Assembly (NCBI GenBank): GCA_964480915.1
Contig: CAYZRS010000009.1
Coordinates: 60,067-124,066 of the forward strand
Length of the DNA stretch: 64,000 nucleotides
Direction: 5' to 3'
DNA from: CAWGCE01 sp964480915
GTDB lineage: Bacteria; Planctomycetota; Planctomycetia; Pirellulales; Pirellulaceae
Position numbers and translations under genes: made by a program. Below, in pieces: positions 45,637 through 53,369 of the stretch. Each line of letters opens with the position of its first letter. Within the stretch, counting starts at the first letter, position 1. Below the pieces are notes generated by a model. That model searched no databases. It was not told where the DNA came from and was given only the letters and a program-made list of their open reading frames with translations.

Positions 45637-47334
45637 CTACCCAATGATCTCGCGCTTCTGCGAAACGTAATCCCACACCACAAATCGGTCTAAGTCACGA
45701 CCGGCGGTAAAGATGGCGCGTCCCTTGGTGGCGGCCGTCATGCGGTGGGCGAAGCGGACATCTTCTTCGTTCTGTGACCAACTGGGGACACAGAACATGT
45801 TCAACGTGATGTTCTCTCGCGCGCACAAATGAGCCTCCCTCATCGTCGCCGCTTCCGTTTGCGGATCGGGCGGGTAGAGCATGTAGAGCCACTCATCCTC
45901 GAAGTGAGCCGTTGGCAAGCCATCGGTAATCAGAATGATCTGTCGGTTGGGCGTGTCTTGCGTCGCCAACAATTTCCGCGCCAGCTGTAGACTGTGCTGG
46001 ATGTTGGTGAAGTGCGGATGGATTTGGTGTTCGCTGACTTCATCGTTACTCATGTCGGCTTTCAACCGCACCCACGGGTCTTGGATCGTCACCGGCTTCG
46101 GCATCAGGTCGATGATCTCGCCCGGCTGCCGTAATTTGGCAAACGTGTACATCTCGATGAACCGCAAGAAGTCGCCCGGGTACTCACTGCGTATCAGGCC
46201 GTCGAGCGCGAGTGCCATCCGCTTCACGTTCACGTATTGCCCGTCGTAGCGCATCGAGCCGCTCATGTCCATGATCACGACGGTGGCCGCTTTTGGATTG
46301 TTGCGAGTCCGATGGATCTCGATATCTTCCGGTTTTAGTCGAATCGGAGTTTGCCCTCCCTCACGCACCAGCGCGTTAACAAAGGACTGCGGGATGTCCA
46401 TGTTCGTGATCGAGTCGCCGAATTCGTACGGTTTGGTCTGTTGCATTTCGACCGCACCTTCACCTTGGATCGCTCCTTGGTGGCGGCCCGTGCGTGATGC
46501 CTGCAGGTCGCTGAAGATCCGCTCGAGCAGCTTGCCTTGGAAGATGCGATAGGCTTCCGGTGTCAGCTTGTAGGCGCCCTGACTTTGTTCCAGCCCCTGG
46601 CGTTCGGCCGCTTCGCGCACGTAGTCAGCGATCTGTTGCTGGAGGGCCGACAGGCTTTCCATCTCGCCCGGTTCGGCGAATTCGGCCAATGCTTCCATAT
46701 CGATGATGCCGATCTGAGCATTTTCGCGTGCTTCTTCTAGCTGTTTCAGCAGTTCGTCAATTTTGGCCAGTTCTTCTTTGATGGCCAGCGCTTCGGGGAC
46801 ACCCATCGCGGTGGTGCCGGTGAAGTCGTACTTGGCGTCCAATTCGTCGACTTCGTATTTCTCGCCCAACCGTTCGATCAACTGAACCAATTCACGAGCG
46901 AACTTGGATTGGTCGCTTCGTTCGCGATACCAGATGCGTTCCAAATCATAGATTTGTTCTTCCCGGACCGCCTTTTGGAAGGGCTCGCGAAATTTCTTCG
47001 GAGGGCGGATGCTGCGCGCCGTGTCTTGGAATCCGTACTGGGCGTCTCGCTTGGCGGCGCCCGTTTCGTACTTTGCCAAAATCTTACGTTTGCGTTCTAA
47101 GAGCATCGCGATCAGCGCATCAATGCTGGGCCCGAACCCGGCAATCTGGCTAGGGTCCAGGCGAATCGCACGGGCCAGTTGCTCTTCGGTTAACTCGTAC
47201 GAACTACCGAACGCCAGCAGATGGTCGAACGCGCCCGAGACCAAATCGGGTGGCGGTTGAGTCGGGCTGGGGAATCGCTGGGGATCAAAGCGTTGGTAAG
47301 TATGAATCACCCCACCAAATGGTTGCTTCGTCAT
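45637..47334 (-). CDS. VWA-domain protein, partner of the adjacent MoxR-type ATPase
   Basis: A 565-residue cytoplasmic protein. The N-terminal two thirds are helical, and the C-terminal von Willebrand A domain (about 370-560) has the metal-ion-dependent adhesion site VVIMDMSGSMRYDG and the later strand IILITDGLPTAHFEDE. MoxR ATPases with VWA proteins act as chaperone pairs that insert metals or mature complexes. ATG 47334 precedes the family-like IHTYQRFDPQRF; the frame is also open from a GTG at 47415 that overlaps the ATPase stop by one base, so coupling is possible. Confidence 0.85.
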   Translation of the reverse strand: MTKQPFGGVIHTYQRFDPQRFPSPTQPPPDLVSGAFDHLLAFGSSYELTEEQLARAIRLDPSQIAGFGPSIDALIAMLLERKRKILAKYETGAAKRDAQYGFQDTARSIRPPKKFREPFQKAVREEQIYDLERIWYRERSDQSKFARELVQLIERLGEKYEVDELDAKYDFTGTTAMGVPEALAIKEELAKIDELLKQLEEARENAQIGIIDMEALAEFAEPGEMESLSALQQQIADYVREAAERQGLEQSQGAYKLTPEAYRIFQGKLLERIFSDLQASRTGRHQGAIQGEGAVEMQQTKPYEFGDSITNMDIPQSFVNALVREGGQTPIRLKPEDIEIHRTRNNPKAATVVIMDMSGSMRYDGQYVNVKRMALALDGLIRSEYPGDFLRFIEMYTFAKLRQPGEIIDLMPKPVTIQDPWVRLKADMSNDEVSEHQIHPHFTNIQHSLQLARKLLATQDTPNRQIILITDGLPTAHFEDEWLYMLYPPDPQTEAATMREAHLCARENITLNMFCVPSWSQNEEDVRFAHRMTAATKGRAIFTAGRDLDRFVVWDYVSQKREIIG

Positions 47335-47414
47335 GGCTCGTGCTTCGTCGGGGTGAGTGGAGTAGGCGGGCGGCGTCACGTTCTGAGGGAAATGTTCCAG
47401 GGAAACAGGAAACA

Positions 47415-48827
47415 CTATGTCTCGTACGTGATCTTTCCGTGGCGTTGGCCTCGCGAAATTTTGTCAATCGCGTACAGGCCGGCGAGCACAAATTCGATGC
47501 AGGAAGCTCTTACCGCCGGATCCTTCGATGCATTTACCTCAAATGCTTTGTCCCAAACGGGCGGTACGCGTTCCAGCAATCTGGCGTACTCGCTTGAAGG
47601 AAGGAGATCACCGACTTCGATTTTCACGCCCTTCGCAAAAATCTCCGCAATTTCGTTGAGCCCGTGTTCATCGACGTACTCCTCGAAGACCGTCTTCAGC
47701 GCTTCAGCCATGACGGCTTCTAGGACCTGTCGCTCACTCATTTGATGACTGCCCATCATGTCCAGCTCCAGCTTGCCTAGCGAAGAGGCGTAGAGGTGCC
47801 CTAGATCGCTGATACGGGGCACGGCCGGTTGCTCGCCCAGCAAGATGGAACGACGGCGAGCGCTGGCCACCATCGTGCGATAGTTGGCGATCGAAAACCG
47901 GGCACTGACGCCCGACTGCTGGTCGATGAACTTCGACTTGCGCGCCGCGATCGAGAGCTGCTCGATGATCTGCTTCATGAAGTAAGGGACGATGACCTGC
48001 TCATCCACATCGATCGCAGCTTCCTGTTCCATGATCTGGATGCCCAGATCACGCTCTTCCGGATAGTGCGTGTGGATGACCGATCCGATCCGGTCCTTCA
48101 GCTGAGGAATCACCTTTCCGCTGCGGTTGTAGGTCGATGGATTCGCCGAAAACAAAATGAGCACATCGATATCAAACTTGACCGGGAAGCCGCGAATCTG
48201 GACGTCACGTTCTTCCAGAATGTTGAACAGTCCGACTTGGACCAACTCGTCCAGTTCGGGCAATTCGTTCATGGCAAAGATGCCGCGGTGCATGCGAGGG
48301 ATGAGCCCGAAGTGCAGTGCCTCTTCGGTCGACATGCTGGTCCCACTGGCCAACTTGGCTGGATCGATCTCGCCGATGATGTCGGCAAACTTGGTGCCGG
48401 GAGCCAGTCTCTCCGCATAGCGATCTTCTCGCTTCCACCAGCCGATTGGCACTTCGTCCTCGCGATGCGCTGCGACGAAATCACGGCAGACGCGGCTGAT
48501 CGGTCGGTATGGGTCGTCGTGAAAGGGGGCTCCATCGATATCGATGAAGGGAATTTCTTCATCCAGAAATGAGCCCAGTTGCCGCATGATGCGGCTTTTG
48601 CCTTGCCCCTTTTCCCCCAGGAATAAAATATCGTGTCCCGAGAGCATGGCGAGGCTGATTTCTGGGATGACCGTATCATCGTAGCCCAAGACGCCGGGAA
48701 ATAACTCGTCACCGGCAGTGAGTGCCCTCACGAAGTTATCGTGGATCTCTCGTTTAACAGTCTTCGAAACCCAGCCGCTTTCGCGAAGTTGACTGAGATT
48801 GGTCGGTTTGGTGGCAGTGCTAGACAT
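47415..48827 (-). CDS. MoxR/magnesium-chelatase-like AAA+ ATPase
   Basis: A 470-residue AAA+ ATPase with Walker A GEKGQGKSR (about residue 72), a Walker B/sensor region IFAMNELPELDELVQVGLFN, then LILFSANPSTYNRSGKVIPQ and DRIGSVIHTHYP, as in the Mg-chelatase I-subunit/MoxR branch. It should use ATP to remodel targets with the VWA protein encoded immediately downstream. ATG 48827 is chosen over a TTG one codon earlier. It is larger than classical MoxR (about 330), because of an extended C-terminal helical lid. Confidence 0.88.
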   Translation of the reverse strand: MSSTATKPTNLSQLRESGWVSKTVKREIHDNFVRALTAGDELFPGVLGYDDTVIPEISLAMLSGHDILFLGEKGQGKSRIMRQLGSFLDEEIPFIDIDGAPFHDDPYRPISRVCRDFVAAHREDEVPIGWWKREDRYAERLAPGTKFADIIGEIDPAKLASGTSMSTEEALHFGLIPRMHRGIFAMNELPELDELVQVGLFNILEERDVQIRGFPVKFDIDVLILFSANPSTYNRSGKVIPQLKDRIGSVIHTHYPEERDLGIQIMEQEAAIDVDEQVIVPYFMKQIIEQLSIAARKSKFIDQQSGVSARFSIANYRTMVASARRRSILLGEQPAVPRISDLGHLYASSLGKLELDMMGSHQMSERQVLEAVMAEALKTVFEEYVDEHGLNEIAEIFAKGVKIEVGDLLPSSEYARLLERVPPVWDKAFEVNASKDPAVRASCIEFVLAGLYAIDKISRGQRHGKITYET

Positions 48828-48830
48828 CAA

Positions 48831-49154
48831 ATACGTCCGATGAGTTGGCGGTATGTCATGAATGAGTCAGGAATTATAGCGCCGGCTGAAGAATAAACCA
48901 GCAAATCAAGGAAAGTCAGCAGGCTGATTGGATAGGCCGTGCGGCCCGAGGTCCGTTGCCAAAATTGGTCACGTCGACGATGGGATAACCGCTTGCTTCT
49001 TGAAATCACCAAATTTGGCCTCAAAATTCCCCGATATGGATAGGCAGCGGTATTCGATTCGCCATCAGGCGGTCGACCGCCTAAACTGTGCGATGCTGTC
49101 AGCGATGTCCGCTGACGATTGTTTATTTTATGAGTCATCGATGGAGAATCGAAT
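48831..49154. other. Intergenic stretch upstream of the selenoprotein gene
   Basis: This divergent spacer lies between the ATPase gene and the HMA selenoprotein gene. Short frames are open here but none has a box or protein-like composition. An AT-rich patch near 49118-49132 (TTGTTTATTTTAT) is a possible -10 region for the selenoprotein gene. Confidence 0.35.
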
Positions 49155-49478
49155 ATGAAGAATGCAGCGCTATTGCTTGGCTTGCTGTTGTTTGCGGTTG
49201 GCTGCGGCCAAGTCGCCGAAAACAGCTCGCCCTCTGCGACGCCGGCTGGAGCCAAAATGATCTCGTTGAGCCTACCGGGCATGACCTGAGGCGGCTGTGC
49301 CGTTTCCGTGCGAAACGATTTGAAGAACGTTCCCGGTGTGTCGAACATCCAGACCGACACGAACACCAACACTTGCGACTTTGCCTTCGTTCCGGGCGAA
49401 GTTGACATCGAAGCGAAGCTCACGGAGCTTGCTGAAACCAACGACCACATTGCTGGATTCTCCATCGTCAGCCAATAG
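49155..49478 (+). CDS. Selenocysteine-containing heavy-metal-associated (HMA) domain lipoprotein
   Basis: Reading through one TGA (49287-49289) gives a 107-residue protein. Residues 1-17 are a lipoprotein signal with lipobox AVGC (Cys17), a Ser/Pro linker follows, and residues 35-107 form an HMA/MerP-like domain: MISLSLPGMT, then Sec45, GGCAVSVRNDLKNVPGVSNI and the usual closing strands. The HMA metal motif is GMTCxxC; here it is GMT-Sec-GGC. GGAG lies 8 bases before ATG 49155. A bSECIS-like hairpin starts 11 nt after the TGA, and a terminator lies 26 bp past the stop. It probably binds a thiophilic metal (Cu, Hg) or does redox work in the envelope. If the genome lacks SelA/SelB/tRNA-Sec it would instead be a pseudogene. 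Confidence 0.82.
49301..49317 (+). promoter_or_regulatory. Bacterial SECIS-like hairpin (selenocysteine insertion)
   Basis: A perfect 6-bp stem (49301-49306 CGTTTC with 49312-49317 GAAACG) and a 5-base loop CGTGC with G at loop position 2. The stem starts exactly 11 nt after the TGA, and the loop starts 17 nt after it. Known SelB-binding hairpins, such as that of E. coli fdhF, have 11 nt between UGA and the apical stem and a G in the first two loop bases. Confidence 0.78.
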
Positions 49479-49504
49479 CTTGGTTGAAAAAGCAATTCAT
49501 AGCG

Positions 49505-49535
49505 AGCCCCGTGCATAACTGCGCGGGGCTTTTTT
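49505..49535 (+). terminator. Rho-independent terminator after the selenoprotein gene
   Basis: A 7-bp stem (49505-49511 AGCCCCG with 49524-49530 CGGGGCT), a 12-base loop and a run of T from 49530 to 49535. It lies 26 bases beyond the TAG that closes the read-through frame, which supports that frame being the real gene end. Confidence 0.88.
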
Positions 49536-49828
49536 GCTGCCACGTAATTCGAGTTGACTCGTTCTGGTCCAGACGTGAATTCTGCACGTCGTTGTGTTAA
49601 GCACCCATGTCTGTGTTGTTTGCGAACGACAGTCGTTGCCCCTACAGCCGGCGTCGAAAATGCTGACATGTTCGTGTCGTTCCGGTTGTGCCACGACGAT
49701 CTGATCCAACCTTGGAGGAGTTTCCACTTGGGTGTTTTTCCCAAGTTTTTCTAGCTCAAGGCGAGGATGTTGGCATAGAGTTTTAAGACGACAGAGATAC
49801 GAAATTAACATCATCGCGGGGAGTGCAC

Positions 49829-50239
49829 ATGCTAACTGTGGTAGGAAATCATTCGGATTCTCGTCAGGGCGTTGCGGTGACTGAGTTGGCAGTTTGCCTG
49901 CCGATCTTGGTACTGCTTGTATTCGCCACTCTTGAGGCGTGCCACACGATCTACCTCAGGCAGTCGTTGTCCATCGCCGCTTATCAGGGGGCTCGCACCG
50001 CATTGATTGTTGGGGCGACCGAATCGAACGTGGTGGCTCAGTGTGATCAGGTTCTGGCCGATCGAAAAGTAAGCGGCGGAGTTGTACGCATAGCTCCTGC
50101 AGGCTTTGAGAATTCACCGCCACGCACGTTTATCGCCGTCGAGGTTTCGGCGCCTCACTTGGACAATCAGCTGCTGCCAGTGCGGCTCTTTGCCAAACCA
50201 TTCATGACAGGACGAGTTGAGATGATGAAGGAATTCTAA
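49829..50239 (+). CDS. TadE-like pseudopilin
   Basis: A 136-residue protein with a short polar leader, then GVAVTELAVCLPILVLLVFATLEACHTIYL, the TadE pattern: a Glu five residues into the hydrophobic stretch, as in prepilin-peptidase substrates. The region after the helix (QSLSIAAYQGARTALIVGAT) is family-typical. TadE proteins take part in Flp/tight-adherence pilus systems. ATG 49829 has GGGGAG upstream. It is the first gene of a TadE-TadG-TadE locus; the ATPase and platform genes of a Tad system are not in the window. Confidence 0.85.
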   Translation: MLTVVGNHSDSRQGVAVTELAVCLPILVLLVFATLEACHTIYLRQSLSIAAYQGARTALIVGATESNVVAQCDQVLADRKVSGGVVRIAPAGFENSPPRTFIAVEVSAPHLDNQLLPVRLFAKPFMTGRVEMMKEF

Positions 50240-50288
50240 CTTTCCGCATTTTCATGTGTTGATTCTTTTCCAGAAAGGGAGGTGAGAC

Positions 50289-51417
50289 TTGGTTCGGTTC
50301 GTCAAAACATCGCCAATCGCACGCTCAAGGCGGGGTGCGATTCTCATGCTTGTCGCTTTGCTTCTGCCGGTTTTGCTTGTGATTTCGTTCATGGCGATCA
50401 ATATCGCGTTCATGCATTTGTCGCGCACCGAGTTGAGGATTGCGACCGATGCCGCGTCCCGTGCTGGCGGTCGAATCCTGGCCCTGACGGGTGACAAAGC
50501 AGAGGTTCGCACGTGATGCTGCTGCCAGAAACATGGTGGCTGGCCATCCGCTGCAACTGGCTGACAGCGATTTCGATTTTGGCAGGTCGGTTCGCACTGG
50601 CTTGGCCGCTCGCTACGACTTCAATTCCGACAACAGTTCGCCAACTCCCAATTCACTAGTGGTTACCGGTCGGCGTACAAGCGGATCGGCTAACGGTCCC
50701 ATCGGTCTGATTGCACCCAGGATCATGGGCATCGGCACATTCGAACCGACGAGCTCGGCAATGTCGACTCAGATCGAGCTCGACATCTGCCTGGTCATGG
50801 ATCGATCTGGGTCGATGGCTTACACCTCGGCTGACGAAGCCGGCGTCGTGTTTCCGCCGCCCAATGCGCCCGCCGATTGGGATTTTGGCGACCCGATACC
50901 GCCCGATTCACGATGGCTGGATGCGCGAGCCGCCGCAGCCGCGTTCCTAGATGAGATGGCCGCGACACCCATTGTCGAGTACGTGGCGCTATCGACCTAC
51001 TCAGACACCGCTTCTTTTGAAGTCGATCTGACAACGAATTACGGACAAATTACCACGGCGATTGACGCCCATTCAGCCGCGTTCGCGGGGGGAGCGACCA
51101 ACGTGGGTGGTGGAATCATCGAGGGACTGAGCGCCTTCAGTCGAGGTCACGATCGTCCTTGGGCGACCAAAGTGATCGTCATCCTGACCGATGGTATTCA
51201 CAACACCGGAACCAATCCGTTCAGCGCCTCCAGCGCTGCAAAAAGCGATTCCGTGATCGTCTACACGGTCACGTTTTCGGACGAAGCAGAAGAATCGACG
51301 ATGGAACAGGTCGCCGAAACAACCGGCGGATTTCACGTTCACGCCACCGACGGAGCTCAGTTGATTCAGGCCTTTCGCGACATCGCCAACAGCCTGCCAA
51401 CTCTTTTGACCCAATAA
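50289..51417 (+). pseudogene. TadG-like protein with VWA domain, single frameshift
   Basis: The first part (TTG 50289, with a strong GGGAGGTGA box) reads RRGAILMLVALLLPVLLVIS and ATDAASRAGGRILALTGD, the TadG N-terminus, and stops at 50516. The continuation lies in the next frame: ARDAAARNMVAGHPLQLADS, then a VWA domain with the MIDAS motif LDICLVMDRSGSMAY and VIVILTDGIHNTG, to 51417. Removing one base near 50500-50510 rejoins AEVR to RDAAARNM with a sensible TadG sequence. So there is one extra base, either a real frameshift or a sequencing/assembly error. The intact product would be about 375 residues. Confidence 0.82.
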
Positions 51418-51502
51418 GGTATGGCGGTCAGATCGTATCGGCCTATCGGTTCGAGTTTCGTCGCCGCTTTGTTACAAACAAATATGCAAGGAGAAACAAC
51501 GA

Positions 51503-52099
51503 GTGCAACCATCCCAAGTAGCACGAAGGCGACGCGACCGAGTCGGAGTCACAACCGTTGAATTTTCCATGGCGTTTGTAATCTTGATCCTCTTCTCGTT
51601 CGCAACGATTGAGTTCGGTCGGATCAGTATGATGCGAGCTGCCGCGATCAACGGCGCCTATGAGGCGTGCCGGCACATCATTGTCCCTGGCGCCAACGTC
51701 GCTGAGGGCATTGCTGAGGCGAACAAGGTGCTTGCGGCCGCCGGCGTGAGTGTTTCCAACATCGAAGTCACGCCCTCACCGATCAGCGAAGAAACCGAGT
51801 TCGTGACGGTGAACGTCACGATTCCCATGGATTCGAACTCATGGATTGCCCCGCGCTTTAGCCAGGGGATGGAGCTGACCGGTTCGAGCACTTTGCACAC
51901 CGAGCGTTCTCCGATTATCCAAGTCAAAGCCAAAGATAAAATGGTTCCCCCGCCACCGCCTCCTCCACCTCCAGGCCCCGAAGTCGACCCCGGCCCTGAG
52001 CCGCCACCTCCCGAGCCAGAAATTGACCCACCACCGCCAAGCCCACCGTCACCTCCACCGCCCACGCCTCCGCCCCCACCACCTCCGCCGCCGTTCTAG
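51503..52099 (+). CDS. TadE-like pseudopilin with a long proline-rich C-terminal tail
   Basis: A 198-residue protein. The N-terminus GVTTVEFSMAFVILILFSFA is a TadE-type pilin segment and the next part (MRAAAINGAYEACRHIIVPG) fits the family up to about residue 148. The last 50 residues are a polyproline/acidic tail (runs of P broken by GPEVDPGPE, EPEIDP and SPPSPP). GTG 51503 has AAGGAG 9 bases upstream. It follows the tadG gene by 85 bp. The tail may form a polyproline-II rod that extends from the cell or binds partners. Confidence 0.82.
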   Translation: MQPSQVARRRRDRVGVTTVEFSMAFVILILFSFATIEFGRISMMRAAAINGAYEACRHIIVPGANVAEGIAEANKVLAAAGVSVSNIEVTPSPISEETEFVTVNVTIPMDSNSWIAPRFSQGMELTGSSTLHTERSPIIQVKAKDKMVPPPPPPPPPGPEVDPGPEPPPPEPEIDPPPPSPPSPPPPTPPPPPPPPPF

Positions 52100-52126
52100 A
52101 GGTCATCGTTTGGTGCATCGATTGGA

Positions 52127-52154
52127 AAGAGCCGTCCATTTTTGGACGGCTCTT
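52127..52154 (+). terminator. Hairpin after the Tad locus
   Basis: A perfect 11-bp stem (52127-52137 AAGAGCCGTCC with 52144-52154) and a 6-base loop lie 28 bases past the last tadE stop. The following bases (GACGTTTCTT) contain only a weak T-run. Confidence 0.6.
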
Positions 52155-52343
52155 GACGTTTCTTGACAGGAGTGAGTTTGGATGGCCCCGCCGATTCGTC
52201 AATGCGCCGTTCGAGGAAGCACCCCAGGACTTGCCGGTGCGATCGTCGTACGGTGGTGTGCGGCTGGGCGGCTGCTGTGCATTGCCCCATCTAGGCAGGA
52301 TTCGGTGAAAAAAGCGGGCCACAGGCGGCCACAGGCCGCCAGC

Positions 52344-53276
52344 TTAGGGGCTTCGTGCCGTGAGCGGTGCCGAGGTGGCATCTGTCGCATCGTCTGATTG
52401 CAATTGCGTTTCGCCATTCGTTGGCCCGTGCGAATGGGACGGTTCGATGAAACCGATGCCGTAGGCGATGGCGACTCCTAAGAGGAGCGCGGCGGAGAGT
52501 TTAACACGATCGTGTTTGTGGAATTGAACCTCGGGCAATAGATCGCTGAGGCTGATGCAAAGGAAGACCCCGGCAGAGAAGCCTAGCAGCATGCCCAGCA
52601 TCTTCGTTTGCGTCGCGTCCATGTGCTGTGCATTGAGAATCACCAGCAGCGCTCCCAGCGGGCACATGAGCGAAAAGCCGATGTTGACGGCGGTGCGCAC
52701 GCTCGAAGACCAACCGCTCGCTTTCATCAGGCTCGTAATCGACATCGCGTCGAGTGGCTTATGGAGCAGAATGGCCAAGAAAGTACCGAGGCCCCAGAGA
52801 GGAAGCGACGAGTCGCCGGTCGGGTGGTGCGCGTCAGCTTGGACGGCGGCGCCGAGCGCGATGCCGTCGATGAGTGTATGTACGCTCAGTCCAGCCGCGA
52901 CCCCCGCCCAGCTCAGTTCGTGCGGTCCGCCGTGGACTTCGTGATGATGGTGGTGCGAATGGTCATGGTCGTGGCCACAGTCGGTGTTTGGGTCATGGTC
53001 GCCCGCCGGACCGTGCTGGTGGAAGTGAAACGTGCGGATCAGAAAGAACATGAACAACAGCCCGACCAACGTGGCGGGTAGTGCATAGTTGGCTCCCGCT
53101 TGCTCGATCCCTGCCGGCAATAAGTGCAGCATCGCGATACCCAACATCAGGCCACCGACAAAGCTGAGGATCAACTGCATCCGCATATGTGAAATGGCAA
53201 AGCGGCTAGGTAACCAGCCTCCCAACAGCGAGCCTGCGAGGATTAGCGAGCAATAGGTAATCGTGAGTGGGAGCAT
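52344..53276 (-). CDS. ZIP family divalent metal transporter
   Basis: A 310-residue membrane protein with about eight helices. Helix IV carries the ZIP metal site GVAAGLSVHTLIDGIALGAA and helix V has FLAILLHKPLDAMSI. Between helices III and IV lies a long histidine-rich loop (DHDPNTDCGHDHDHSHHHHH) that probably binds zinc or iron. It imports Zn2+, Fe2+ or similar ions into the cytoplasm. A fur-family gene is present at 33871 but no operator was seen here. ATG 53276 sits in a poorly boxed context. Confidence 0.9.
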   Translation of the reverse strand: MLPLTITYCSLILAGSLLGGWLPSRFAISHMRMQLILSFVGGLMLGIAMLHLLPAGIEQAGANYALPATLVGLLFMFFLIRTFHFHQHGPAGDHDPNTDCGHDHDHSHHHHHEVHGGPHELSWAGVAAGLSVHTLIDGIALGAAVQADAHHPTGDSSLPLWGLGTFLAILLHKPLDAMSITSLMKASGWSSSVRTAVNIGFSLMCPLGALLVILNAQHMDATQTKMLGMLLGFSAGVFLCISLSDLLPEVQFHKHDRVKLSAALLLGVAIAYGIGFIEPSHSHGPTNGETQLQSDDATDATSAPLTARSP

Positions 53277-53369
53277 TTTTTTTCGCGACAGGCAGCAGAA
53301 TGGGTCGGGTAACAGGTGGGGCAGGCATGTGGGGCCGCGTTGGCTGATCTTTTGGGTTAATCCCCTGGC

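Noticed and set aside
49088..49405. Plus-strand frame overlapping the HMA gene in another phase
   Set aside because: Arg/Ser/Cys-rich shadow frame without a ribosome site; the HMA frame explains the sequence far better.
48827..49744. Long minus-strand open frame over the selenoprotein gene
   Set aside because: It is the shadow of the HMA gene and its spacers; composition is not protein-like and it has no domain.
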